Position numbers and translations under genes: made by a program
In this document: piece after piece, positions 46,137 through 54,775 of the stretch
Position numbering within the stretch: position 1 is the stretch's first letter
How the letters are laid out: every line of letters starts with the position of its first letter
The notes under the pieces: generated by a model
The model's database searches: none
Told to the model about the DNA's origin: nothing
Seen by the model: the letters and a program-made list of their open reading frames with translations, nothing else
Assembly (NCBI RefSeq): GCF_001463885.1
Contig: NZ_BBWQ01000021.1
Location: 34,312-98,311 of the forward strand
DNA length: 64,000 nucleotides
Direction: 5' to 3'
Source: Aureimonas altamirensis
Lineage (GTDB): Bacteria; Pseudomonadota; Alphaproteobacteria; Rhizobiales; Rhizobiaceae

Positions 46137-46265
46137 AAGCTTCATCAACTCGTTGACCAAACGTGGCGATACGCTGAAATGCCGTGCCGCCTCCCGGTGC
46201 CGATGGCCTTCATCCACAAGCGCCGCACCACGCTCTCGCAACGTCATCGGTACCGGCTTTCCCAT
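46137..46265 (-). mobile_element. IS630-like transposase N-terminal fragment
   Basis: From the ATG at 46265 the minus strand gives MGKPVPMTLRERGAALVDEG, HRHREAARHFSVSPRLVNEL, the helix-turn-helix start of an IS630-type transposase. It is cut after about 43 codons and continues as IS3 sequence, so one element landed in or recombined with the other. Confidence 0.75.
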
Positions 46266-46702
46266 CGCGGTTCTCTTTCAATCCGCAAGGAATTGAGCAA
46301 AATCCTCAACGGAAAGCCTTAATCTCGTCAGAGGCGACACGCTTTAGATCGGAAGACGGATCAACCGTCTCTGACGGCATTTACGAACGTTCAGTAGTTT
46401 ACCAACCGATCGGATCACCTAAACGTCCCTATTGGTTGAGTCCTTCGACCTATTTGAGGGCGCCTCGGTGCTTTCATCTGGCCGTTGCCGTGCAGGACCT
46501 GAAAAAGATGGCCAAGTTCCACACCGCCAAGTAGCGGATCACGGCGATCCGAGGGCCAAGAACTCTATCGCGTCCTGAAGTCATGAGCGAAGCGGCTTCA
46601 ACGCCCGTAGGCCGCGCTAACATAAACGCCCAGTATGATGGTGACTGGATATCAACATATAGGCGGGGAAGCGGCCCTGCCGCCTCCCCTCTATGGTTCA
46701 TT
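46266..46702. other. 437 bp intergenic stretch with possible transposase tail
   Basis: No complete gene. Near 46440-46534 a plus-strand frame ends LRAPRCFHLAVAVQDLKKMA, KFHTAK and a stop, which weakly resembles the end of an IS transposase. The rest shows nothing I can name. It forms the left edge of the oleate hydratase module. Confidence 0.4.
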
Positions 46703-48673
46703 CTACTTCGATTTGCGCCGCAACGTTTCGCTGAACTGCTCCATCCCGCTGAGGACCGCGCCTGCAAGGGCCTGTCCTCCCTTGTCCAGAAGTCCGTGAA
46801 GCTCGCTTATGGCGTGCGCGTGTGCGGCTTCGTCCTTCTCCGGCAGGGGCGGCAGGACATGGGCGTAGTATGTTTTGCCCAGAAGCCGGTGCAGCAGTCG
46901 CTCGCCGGGGAAGGGCTCGTTGTTGTTGAGCGCTCGCGCGCCTTTCAGGATGTTGCGGATGTCGTACTGGGTCGGGCTGATATCGGCCACCTGCTTTGGC
47001 AGGCCGAGCAGCGTGTAGACGCCGATCCGCGCGGTGCGAACCGAGCTTTCCATCGTGAAAATGACGTCGTTGCTGGTCTCCACGAACTGCCCGACCAGCG
47101 CGAGGTTCGCGCAGCCCTCAGGCACGACGCGCGGCCGGTCGCCGGCTGCGCGCGGCATGAACTGCGCCGTGATATAGGGCATCAGTGCGGTGCGCACCTT
47201 GGTGTTGGCCGCGATCTCGTCGAGCTGGTCCTCGATGCCCAGATGATAGCAGAGTTCGGCAAGGATTTCGCGCCCGGTGCAGGCGGGCATCGGCTTCTTG
47301 ACGTGGTTGCCCTCCTTGTCCATCAGCAGTGCATAGACCCACAGCACCAGCACGTCGTCGGGCTGGTTCGGAAAATGCGGCTGACGGTTGCAGGTGAAGC
47401 TCAGCACCCAGTTCGAGTCGGTGAAGGTGATGACGCCCCCGGTGACGGTCTTGCCCGAATAGGGATCGTTGACCGAAACCTCCTTGAGCTTCTCGACAAG
47501 GGGCGAGGGCTTGCAGGTCAGGGTCGCCGATTCCCACATCGAACCGTCGATGTTACCGTAGAACTTCTCCGGCTTGCCGAACACAGGCGATTTCGCGGCG
47601 AGGTTCTTCCACAGGGCCCAGTCGCTGTCCTCGCCGGGCTCGGCCTTGCCGCGTTGCAGGACCGGAACGGTGTCCATGTCGCCGTAGGCCGTGCCCTCGG
47701 TCATCGAGCCGGTCAGCGCGACGACCACGTCGTCGGGGCCGAGCGCGATCGTTTCGTCCTTGCCGCCTACCTTGCAGCGGATTGCGGTGACGGTGCGCTT
47801 GTCCGCCTCCCCGATCATGTCGAGATCGTAGGCGCGGGTGTCGAACTGCACCTTCACTCCCTTTTCCTTCAACAGCCGGGTCAGCGGCACGACGAAACTG
47901 TCGTATTGATTGTATTTCGGGAAAACCAGCGCCGACATGTCCGTCAACCCGTCGATGGCGTCGAGAAAGCGGTGCATGTAGAGCTTCACTTCAAGCAGGC
48001 TCTGCCAGTTCTCGAAGGCGAACATCGACCGCCACAGATACCAGAAGTTGGTCTCAAGGAAGCTTTCGCTGAAATAGTCCTCAATGGCGATGTCGTCGAG
48101 TTCCTCCTTGCGCTTCAGGAGCAACTTCACGATCTCCCACTGGTGCGCCTTGCTAAGGCCGAGCGTCGAGAAATCGCGGATTTCGCCCTGCTTGTGCATC
48201 AGGCGCGCTTTCGACCAGTTCGGGTCGTTGTCGTTCACCAGCCGGTATTCGTCCAGCACGCTGTAGCCTTCCGGCAGTTCCAGCGCAGGGACGTCTTGGA
48301 ACAGGTCCCAGAAGTTGTCGTAGTTCCAGTTCATCTCGCGACCGCCGCGGACGATGTAGCCCTCCTCGGCATTGCCGGCGCCGTCGAGCGAGCCACCGGC
48401 GATATCCATCGTGTCGAGGATGGTGATGTCCTCACCCTTCATCCGCCCGTCACGGATCATGTAGAAGGCTGCGGCGAGGCCGGCGATGCCGCTGCCGATG
48501 ATCCAGGCCTTGCGTCCCTCGACCGGTGTCACAGGTAGCGGGCGGTTACGCATGTAAGGGCCCATGGTGTCGGGTGGCGGCAGCGTTTCCAAAGGTTCCT
48601 TCCGCCAGAAGGCCTGCCCGATATTGGCCTCTATCACAGGTGCGGATTTCGGGGCTTGCGGCAAGTCGGACAT
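46703..48673 (-). CDS. ohyA: Oleate hydratase (FAD-dependent fatty acid hydratase)
   Basis: 656 residues from the ATG at 48673 with GGAAGGAGACATT upstream. The FAD site is [20 protein letters not shown] (about 57-76) and the conserved active-site loop is [18 protein letters not shown] (about 108-125). Other blocks are [35 protein letters not shown] and [15 protein letters not shown]. The enzyme adds water to the 9,10 double bond of oleate and other unsaturated fatty acids, giving 10-hydroxystearate, and protects against toxic free fatty acids. A strong inverted repeat lies upstream (48730-48761). Confidence 0.93.
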   Translation of the reverse strand: MSDLPQAPKSAPVIEANIGQAFWRKEPLETLPPPDTMGPYMRNRPLPVTPVEGRKAWIIGSGIAGLAAAFYMIRDGRMKGEDITILDTMDIAGGSLDGAGNAEEGYIVRGGREMNWNYDNFWDLFQDVPALELPEGYSVLDEYRLVNDNDPNWSKARLMHKQGEIRDFSTLGLSKAHQWEIVKLLLKRKEELDDIAIEDYFSESFLETNFWYLWRSMFAFENWQSLLEVKLYMHRFLDAIDGLTDMSALVFPKYNQYDSFVVPLTRLLKEKGVKVQFDTRAYDLDMIGEADKRTVTAIRCKVGGKDETIALGPDDVVVALTGSMTEGTAYGDMDTVPVLQRGKAEPGEDSDWALWKNLAAKSPVFGKPEKFYGNIDGSMWESATLTCKPSPLVEKLKEVSVNDPYSGKTVTGGVITFTDSNWVLSFTCNRQPHFPNQPDDVLVLWVYALLMDKEGNHVKKPMPACTGREILAELCYHLGIEDQLDEIAANTKVRTALMPYITAQFMPRAAGDRPRVVPEGCANLALVGQFVETSNDVIFTMESSVRTARIGVYTLLGLPKQVADISPTQYDIRNILKGARALNNNEPFPGERLLHRLLGKTYYAHVLPPLPEKDEAAHAHAISELHGLLDKGGQALAGAVLSGMEQFSETLRRKSK

Positions 48674-48729
48674 AATGTCTCCTTCCGTTGCTTGGGTTCT
48701 GGATGCCAGTCGAGCATCCGGAATTACAG

Positions 48730-48761
48730 ATATCACATGTTATTCAGATAACATTTGATAT
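48730..48761. promoter_or_regulatory. Inverted repeat ATATCACATGTTAT-N4-ATAACATTTGATAT upstream of ohyA
   Basis: Arms of 14 nt match at 13 positions. It lies 57 bp before the oleate hydratase start. The outer ends ATATCA and TGATAT are the same as in the palindrome at 58143-58156 before the TetR/HlyD genes, so one regulator may read both. The remainder of the 48674-48986 gap shows nothing I can name. Confidence 0.6.
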
Positions 48762-48986
48762 GAGTCAATTCGTCGTTCGAAATCCCCGGCCGGTTGGTCC
48801 GCGACTCGAGGAAATTGCGTTTCCCAAGGGGACGGAACGGTGGGCGCGCAAAAGCTTGCGCCGGAGGGCAACCGGTGTGGTCGTTACCGTCAAACCCGAG
48901 GAAGCAGCGCACGGTGATGGCATGACGACAGGCGTGATGCCCGCCCCGCCCCGTAATGACGCGCGCGGCGTGGGGTTACCGCCCTA

Positions 48987-49850
48987 TCAGTCGACCGTTT
49001 CGTAGGAATAGAAGCCTTCGCCGGATGCCCTACCCAGCTTGCCCTTGTCGATGTAGTTTTCCTTGAGCCAGGCAGCGATCTTGCGCGCGTTCTCGTCGCC
49101 GTTCGACAGGATGTTGTAGGGCGTGTTCAGGCCGACGATGTCGTAGATCTGGAACGGCCCCATCGGTGCGCCCGTCGCGATGCGCCAGACCTTGTCCACA
49201 TCGTGAGGATCGGCATAACCACCCGCCGCAAGATTGGCGGCCGCATTGAGGAAGGGAACGAGAAGGGAATTGAGCACATAGCCGGCTTTCTCCTTGCGGA
49301 TCGGAATCGGCACCATGCCGATATCGGCGGCAAAAGCGACGAGCGCGTCGAATATCGCCGGGGATGTGTCTTCGGTCCCCATGATCTCGGCGGTATTGAA
49401 CTTCCAGATGCTGTTGGCGAAGTGCAACGCCAGAAAGCGGTCCGGCCTTCCGGTCGAATCCTTGATGTCGCTCGGCAGCAGGGTCGATGAGTTGGTGGCG
49501 AAGATCGTCTTCTCGGGAGCCAGCACGCCCAGCTTAGCATAGGTGTCCTGCTTGATCTTCAGAACCTCGGGGATCGCCTCGATCACCAGGTCCGCATCGG
49601 CCGCCGCTTGGGCGAGATCGGTGGTGAGGCGGATGCGTCCGGGGATGGCGGCGGCCTTGCCGCCCGCCGCATCCTTAACCTCGGCCTCGTAGGTTACGAC
49701 AAGCCCCGCAAATCGCTGGCGCGCCTGATCGAGCGCTTCTTTTGAGATGTCGTAGGCCGTGACCTCGAAACCGCTCCAGGCGGTCTGAAACGCGATCTGG
49801 GCGCCGAGCACTCCCGTGCCGAGCACCGTCACCTTCCTGATATCCGTCAT
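48987..49850 (-). CDS. 3-hydroxyacyl-CoA dehydrogenase
   Basis: 287 residues. The NAD site is KVTVLGTGVLGAQIAFQTAW. Catalytic region: FATNSSTLLPSDIKDSTGRP, FLALHFANSIWKFNTAEIMG (His), then GYVLNSLLVPFLNAAANLAA. It oxidises L-3-hydroxyacyl-CoA to 3-ketoacyl-CoA, or a free hydroxy acid. Its ATG overlaps the stop of the TetR gene by one base (TAATG), so the two are translated together. Its neighbour oleate hydratase makes hydroxy fatty acids, so it may help oxidise these. Confidence 0.9.
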   Translation of the reverse strand: MTDIRKVTVLGTGVLGAQIAFQTAWSGFEVTAYDISKEALDQARQRFAGLVVTYEAEVKDAAGGKAAAIPGRIRLTTDLAQAAADADLVIEAIPEVLKIKQDTYAKLGVLAPEKTIFATNSSTLLPSDIKDSTGRPDRFLALHFANSIWKFNTAEIMGTEDTSPAIFDALVAFAADIGMVPIPIRKEKAGYVLNSLLVPFLNAAANLAAGGYADPHDVDKVWRIATGAPMGPFQIYDIVGLNTPYNILSNGDENARKIAAWLKENYIDKGKLGRASGEGFYSYETVD

Positions 49851-50551
49851 TACTGATCTCCCTTCGTTTCTTCATCGGAGCCGTCCCTGCGCCGGGGGTT
49901 GGATGTGGAGAGGGCGGCAAAATACCCATGGACGATCTGCCGGACCTGAGCGCGAAGATCCTCCATCGGATCGTGTTCCGGATGCGCGCCGGTGGAGGCT
50001 CGCGATATGACGAGATGCGTCACCGCGAATATGGAGCTACCGGCCAGACGCGCGGCGTCGGCGTCGGCTGGCAGGCCCTCGCGGATCGCCTGCCCGGTCA
50101 GTCGCGTGCAAATCGATTCCTGAAGGCCGGCGATCAGCGCCAGACCTTCCTGTCGATGGGGTTCGCCCGGCGCGCCGAACAACAGTTCGCGCTGATAGGC
50201 GCGACCGTTCTCCCTGCTGGTATCGGAGGCGAGCGCGACCATCGGCGAGATCAGCTTCATGATCGCGTCGACGAGATCGTCCGAATGGCGCGCGCGTTCG
50301 GCCCCGCGTTCGAGCGCGTGGCGCAACTTTTCATTGTAGATCAGCAGAAGAAGCTCGTTCTTCGTCGCTGCGTAACGAAACAGGGTGCCAACGGCGATGT
50401 CGGCCCGCTCCGATACCTCCTGCGTGGTCACGGCGTGGTATCCGCGTTCATCGAACAGCGCTGTCGCCGCATCGAAAATGCGCCGGCGCTTTTCCCACAT
50501 GTTCCGGTCGCGACGCCCGGCGGGAGGCGATGAAAGTGCAGCGGCGGTCAT
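49850..50551 (-). CDS. TetR-family regulator
   Basis: 233 residues from the ATG at 50551. The helix-turn-helix is MWEKRRRIFDAATALFDERG, YHAVTTQEVSERADIAVGTL, FRYAATKNELLLLIYNEKL. The ligand domain is complete. It forms an operon with the 3-hydroxyacyl-CoA dehydrogenase. The double palindrome at 50575-50610 is 24 bp upstream of its start and is its likely operator. Confidence 0.88.
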   Translation of the reverse strand: MTAAALSSPPAGRRDRNMWEKRRRIFDAATALFDERGYHAVTTQEVSERADIAVGTLFRYAATKNELLLLIYNEKLRHALERGAERARHSDDLVDAIMKLISPMVALASDTSRENGRAYQRELLFGAPGEPHRQEGLALIAGLQESICTRLTGQAIREGLPADADAARLAGSSIFAVTHLVISRASTGAHPEHDPMEDLRAQVRQIVHGYFAALSTSNPRRRDGSDEETKGDQ

Positions 50552-50574
50552 AACGTTCCCGGCCTGTAAATGAG

Positions 50575-50610
50575 TGCATTCATTAATGAGTGTAGTCATT
50601 AATGAATGCA
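50575..50610. promoter_or_regulatory. Perfect 15-bp inverted repeat with 6-nt spacer, TetR operator
   Basis: TGCATTCATTAATGA and its exact reverse complement flank GTGTAG. Each arm also contains the smaller palindrome TCATTAATGA, so two dimers could bind. It is placed just before the TetR gene whose start is 50551. Confidence 0.75.
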
Positions 50611-50739
50611 GGCGCAATATGCCCGCCCACAAGCTCCGAACGATGATTTCAAGAAATCTGCTCGCGGTTCGATCCCCTGCGATGTCGGCCTCGGGCCATG
50701 CGCGAGCGCGGAAATCCGACAGCGCGGTCGCAGATGCCG

Positions 50740-51348
50740 CTACCCTTTGCTCACCACCTTGAACACCAGAAGCAGATGCTCCTCGGCCGTCAACATCTCC
50801 TGCGGGTGTATCTGGAGCGTCGCACCCGACCACAGCGCCATCAGCATGGCGGCGAGCTGGTCGGCCGTGATCTTCGGGCTGAGCCCGTGGACCGCGATCA
50901 AGTTCTCGGTGACGCGGGTGAACTCGGCGCGATAGTAACGCTTCACTGGCTCGAAGCGGGCGGCGAATTCCGCATCGCGGCGCGCGTGCAGATGCAGTTC
51001 GACGATCATCAGCGACAGGGTCGGGTTGCGCGCCAGTTCGGCCATGCGAGACGCCATGCGTTGCAGGCTTGCGTCGAGTGAAAGACCTTTCGTTTCGTCG
51101 ATGATGGACTGGAACTCCGCCGCCAGCGCCGCCGTGTGGTCCTCCACGAGCGCCAGCAGCAACTCCTCCTTGGTCGCGAAGTTCGAGTAGAACGCGCCCT
51201 GTGTGAAACCGGCGCGCTGGCAGATTCCGCGAATGGAAGCAGCGGCTATGCCGCCGGACGAGATGATGTGCAGGGCGGCCTTCTTGAGCTGCGCCTGCGT
51301 GGCCTGCTGCATTTGCCGGCGGGAGAGACGTTTTGGGGCGTCATCCAT
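50740..51348 (-). CDS. TetR-family regulator
   Basis: 202 residues from the ATG at 51348. The DNA-binding part is QLKKAALHIISSGGIAAASI, RGICQRAGFTQGAFYSNFAT, KEELLLALVEDHTAA. Its RAGFTQGAFYSNF motif is nearly that of the TetR at 58208 (RAGYTQGAFYSNF), so they are close relatives. It is divergent from the catalase-like operon at 51506 and probably controls it. Confidence 0.88.
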   Translation of the reverse strand: MDDAPKRLSRRQMQQATQAQLKKAALHIISSGGIAAASIRGICQRAGFTQGAFYSNFATKEELLLALVEDHTAALAAEFQSIIDETKGLSLDASLQRMASRMAELARNPTLSLMIVELHLHARRDAEFAARFEPVKRYYRAEFTRVTENLIAVHGLSPKITADQLAAMLMALWSGATLQIHPQEMLTAEEHLLLVFKVVSKG

Positions 51349-51397
51349 GAACCTCGTTCCGTTTTCCTGCGATTCCAATGCTTTCGCGGCGGATGAG

Positions 51398-51410
51398 TTC
51401 ACATCGTGAA
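51398..51410. promoter_or_regulatory. Small palindrome TTCAC-ATC-GTGAA before TetR and catalase-like genes
   Basis: Perfect 5-bp arms in the 157 bp gap between the divergent TetR (51348) and catalase-like (51506) genes. It is short, so it is only a candidate operator. Confidence 0.35.
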
Positions 51411-51505
51411 TCGCCCGGAACCGTCAGTGCTACATTTTCGGACACGTTTCAGCAAAATTCCAGATATCGAATGAAACCTGAAATGTCCTCGCGCATTATC
51501 CTCCC

Positions 51506-52657
51506 ATGCATCGAGGAAACGGTGCGCCGGGCGATCTGCCTTGCACGGCGCGCCTTCACCCAGACGAAGGGACCGCAGGTTTGTATATCCCCTATACGGC
51601 GGCGACCGAGAAGCTTCAGCCCGACGAGGACCGCATCGTCCGGGACATCGTGTCCCGTATGGCGGCGGCTCAGGCGCGGAACGCCGAGCATCACCGCCAC
51701 GCCCACCGCGACGCGCACGCCAAGAGCCATGCGATCCTCAAGGGACGCATCAGCGTCCACGAAGGGCTCGCGCCCGAGCTTGCACAGGGGATATTCGTCG
51801 CCCCGCGCGAATACGAGGTCGTGGCCCGGCTTTCGTCGGCCCCCGGCGATATCCACAGCGACGACATTCCCGAACCGCGCGGCTTCGCGATCAAGATCAT
51901 CGGCGTCGAGGGCGAGCGTCTCGTGCCCGGGCTTGGCGGCGCCAATCAGGACTTCCTGATGGTGAACTTTCCCGTCCTCGCCTTCGGGACAGTGCAGAAA
52001 TACAAAAAGATGCTGACGCTTCTCGAACGCAGGGCAAGGTCGCCCGAAGCGGTCCAGAAGGCTTCGGCCGCCACCGCGCGCGGGGTGCAAAGGCTGGTGC
52101 GGGCCGTCGGCGCGACGCCGGACGCGACCTTGCAGGGACTGGCCCGCGACAGGGCGCATATGCTGGGCGAGACGTTTCATACACAGGCGGCGATCCGCTA
52201 CGGCGATTTCGTCGCCAAGCTGTCGCTTGCGCCGCTGGACGAGGTCGCGGCGCTGGCAGGGCAGGAAATCGGCGACGGCTTTTCCGCCATGGGCGAGGCG
52301 GTCGCGGCGCATTTCGCGCGCGGCGGCGCAACCTACGAACTGCGCGCCCAGCTTCGCACCGATGCCGAAAACATGCCGGTCGAGGATGCCGCAATCCTGT
52401 GGGATCCCGAGGCCTCGCCGCATGTGCCGGTGGCGACGCTGCGGTTCAAGCCGCAGGACGTGCTGTCGCCGGCCCGGCGCGTACACGGCGACGACCATCT
52501 GGCCTTCAATCCCTGGAACGGCGTGGCTGCGCATCGTCCGCTGGGTTCGATCATGCGCGTGCGCAAGGCGGCCTATGAATCCTCTTCCGCGCAGCGTCAC
52601 CGGCTGAATGCCGTGCCGCGCGCGGAGCCATCGGCGCTGGCCGATATTCCCGACTGA
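51506..52657 (+). CDS. Catalase-like heme protein (y4iL-like subgroup)
   Basis: 383 residues, shorter than true catalases (about 480 or more). The catalase core remains: GRISVHEGLAPELAQGIFVA (distal His within the family pattern), EYEVVARLSSAPGDIHSDDI, EPRGFAIKIIGVEGERLVPG, GANQDFLMVNFPVLAFG (Asn). Late blocks are TYELRAQLRTDAENMPVEDA and FNPWNGVAAHRPLGSIMRVR. Small members of this fold may act as peroxidases or on lipid hydroperoxides. It heads an operon with a protein of unknown family and a DyP peroxidase. The first codons are uncertain. Confidence 0.85.
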   Translation: MHRGNGAPGDLPCTARLHPDEGTAGLYIPYTAATEKLQPDEDRIVRDIVSRMAAAQARNAEHHRHAHRDAHAKSHAILKGRISVHEGLAPELAQGIFVAPREYEVVARLSSAPGDIHSDDIPEPRGFAIKIIGVEGERLVPGLGGANQDFLMVNFPVLAFGTVQKYKKMLTLLERRARSPEAVQKASAATARGVQRLVRAVGATPDATLQGLARDRAHMLGETFHTQAAIRYGDFVAKLSLAPLDEVAALAGQEIGDGFSAMGEAVAAHFARGGATYELRAQLRTDAENMPVEDAAILWDPEASPHVPVATLRFKPQDVLSPARRVHGDDHLAFNPWNGVAAHRPLGSIMRVRKAAYESSSAQRHRLNAVPRAEPSALADIPD

Positions 52658-52690
52658 CCGACACATTCGACCAAGCAGGAGACCCCACTC

Positions 52691-53389
52691 ATGTCGAACG
52701 ATACCAAAGACCCGCGTCTGGACGACGAGTCCCGGCTCGCCGAATTCCGCCGCATCGCCAGGGAGATCGCGGCGGACGCGCCGACGCTGGCCCAGATCAA
52801 GATCAACAGCCTGATCCGCGACCACAATCCGCTGTTCGAAGGCAGCTCGAAATCCGCAGGGCGCGCCGGGCGGCAGTCGGGCAATGTTTCGGAACTGACG
52901 GCGATCGCCGATCTCAAGCCCGGCGGAGCCGATCGCCTGCGCCGTCTCTTCAACCTGACGAACGGAAATTTCGATGGTGCACAAAGGGTCTCGACCCTGC
53001 ACAACATGCGCTTCGTCTTTTTCGACAACGACACGCGTATCATCTTTGCCACCGCCTATGACGGCGACTGGGACACCTATATCAACGATTTCGCGACCAA
53101 GATCCCGGAACTGATGGACCTGCTCTTCGCCAATGTCGAGGGCTGGCCCGGCATCACCTCGCCCGAGGTGAAGGACTTCATCGCCGAACACCAGATCGAC
53201 GCGGCAGGCTGGTTCGTGGCCAATCCGCAGGTCACGGTTGTCGACGTGCGCCGCTATCAGCGGATGGACAAGGCAGTCGCAGAATTCCTCGACGCCATGT
53301 CGGCCAATGCCGAAATGGACGCCACGACGCGCAAGGCACTTGCAAAGCTCTCCGAGGTCATCGCCGTTCCGCAGGGGGTCGATTACTGA
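52691..53389 (+). CDS. Conserved partner of catalase-like and DyP genes, function unknown
   Basis: 232 residues, soluble, no signal. It starts acidic (MSNDTKDPRLDDESRLAEF). The central part MRFVFFDNDTRIIFATAYDG, DWDTYINDFATKIPELMDLL resembles a segment seen in some peroxidase-linked proteins (strands followed by a YDGxWDxYxxDF motif). No heme-binding motif is obvious. AGGAGACCCC precedes the ATG. Its stop and the DyP start share a base (TGATG), which implies translational coupling. It could be a cargo, partner or ferredoxin-fold domain for the DyP protein. Confidence 0.7.
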   Translation: MSNDTKDPRLDDESRLAEFRRIAREIAADAPTLAQIKINSLIRDHNPLFEGSSKSAGRAGRQSGNVSELTAIADLKPGGADRLRRLFNLTNGNFDGAQRVSTLHNMRFVFFDNDTRIIFATAYDGDWDTYINDFATKIPELMDLLFANVEGWPGITSPEVKDFIAEHQIDAAGWFVANPQVTVVDVRRYQRMDKAVAEFLDAMSANAEMDATTRKALAKLSEVIAVPQGVDY

Positions 53390-54765
53390 TGGGCATCCTT
53401 AAGCACCTGAAAGACCGTTTCCGTCGCGACCGGGTCACGCTCCAGCTTGACGATATCCAGGCTCTGATCCTGCGCTCGCGCCCCGAGCCCTATGTCGGCA
53501 TTCATGCCATGCTGCATGTGGACGAGGCCGAGGGTGGGCGCGGCCTGATCGAACGGCTGGCTGAACACATCCCCTCGGCGCATGACTGGGCCGACGATCT
53601 CAGCGCCTGGACCGGCGTCGCGATCAGCCATGCGGGGCTGAAGGCCCTCGGTCTGCCCGAAGAGTCGCTTAACTCGTTCCCACTAGGCTTCCGGCAGGGC
53701 ATGGCCGGGCGCGCGACCCAGCTTCATGATTTCGGCGAGAACGCGCCCGAAACATGGGAGCCCGCCTACAAGAACAACAACTGCCACATCGCGCTGACCA
53801 TCTATGCCGCGGACAAACACGCGCTGGATGCCGCCGTGGAAAAGGCGATGGCCGAACTCGGCGCCTCGACCGGCGTCACGCTGGTGGGCACGCATGAGTT
53901 CGGCGCAGACGAGGATGCCGAAAACCCGTTCGGCTTCCGCGATTCCATCTCGCAGCCGACGGTCGCGGGCGCCGGGGTCGATCCGCAACCGGGGAAGGAG
54001 CGCGCAATCGCGGCGGGCGAGTTCGTCCTTGGCGAGAAGAGCGAGACCGGAGAGCCCGTCTCGATGCCTTCGCCCGATCCGCTCGGGCGCAACGGCTCCT
54101 TCGTCGTCCTGCGCAAATACGACAGCCGTGTCGGCGCCTTCAACGACTTCCTGCGCGCGCAGGCCGAAGATCCCGAAGCCCGGCACGCGCTGGCGGCGAA
54201 GATGTTCGGACGCTGGCGCTCCGGCGCGCCGTTGCCGCTCTCCCCGGACGGCGACGATGCGGATCTCGGCGCCGATCGCCTGCGTAACAACGATTTCGAT
54301 TTCAACGACGACGTGAGGGGCTTCGTCTGCCCGCATTCCAGCCATATGCGCCGGATGAACCCGCGCGGCAGCGACCTGAGCATCCTGACGGACGAGAACA
54401 TCCACCGCATCATCCGGCGATCGTCCACCTTCGGCCCGAAATGGACGCCAGATGTGATCGCGGCCGACGACCGGCCGGACGAGCGCGGCCTGTTCTTCAT
54501 CTTCATCAGCGCGCGGGCCTATGACACGGTGGAGTTCCTGCAACAGGAGTGGATCAACCGCGGCAACTTCATCGACCTCGGTACCGAGCCAGATCCGATT
54601 GTCGGTCTGCATGAGGAGCCGGGCATGTTCACCATTCCGGCAGATCCGGTGCGCCGCCGCATCGACGGGGTGACGACCTTCAACCGTCTGCGTGGAGGCG
54701 AATACATGTTCATGCCTTCCCTCACCGCGTTGCGCTGGATCGGAAGCAGGGGCTGGGCGGCGTGA
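53389..54765 (+). CDS. DyP-type heme peroxidase
   Basis: 458 residues. The distal motif is GFRDSISQP (182-190) with Asp185, a variant of GxxDG. The proximal His is probably His319 in CPHSSHMRRMNPRGSD (Arg326 also conserved). The last part includes FIFISARAYDTVEFLQQEWI and a C-terminal FNRLRGGEYMFMPSL. No export signal is present, so it acts in the cytosol unless carried by a partner. Together with the catalase-like gene it makes a peroxide-handling operon. Confidence 0.92.
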   Translation: MGILKHLKDRFRRDRVTLQLDDIQALILRSRPEPYVGIHAMLHVDEAEGGRGLIERLAEHIPSAHDWADDLSAWTGVAISHAGLKALGLPEESLNSFPLGFRQGMAGRATQLHDFGENAPETWEPAYKNNNCHIALTIYAADKHALDAAVEKAMAELGASTGVTLVGTHEFGADEDAENPFGFRDSISQPTVAGAGVDPQPGKERAIAAGEFVLGEKSETGEPVSMPSPDPLGRNGSFVVLRKYDSRVGAFNDFLRAQAEDPEARHALAAKMFGRWRSGAPLPLSPDGDDADLGADRLRNNDFDFNDDVRGFVCPHSSHMRRMNPRGSDLSILTDENIHRIIRRSSTFGPKWTPDVIAADDRPDERGLFFIFISARAYDTVEFLQQEWINRGNFIDLGTEPDPIVGLHEEPGMFTIPADPVRRRIDGVTTFNRLRGGEYMFMPSLTALRWIGSRGWAA

Positions 54766-54775
54766 CCAGCCGCCC

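Noticed and set aside
46583..48538. 651-codon plus-strand frame
   Set aside because: Antisense shadow of oleate hydratase; no domain seen.
51446..51477. GTTTCA...TGAAAC pair before the catalase-like gene
   Set aside because: Six-base arms 20 nt apart are too weak to claim as an operator.
51449..53191. 580-codon minus-strand frame
   Set aside because: Antisense shadow of the catalase-like gene and its partner.
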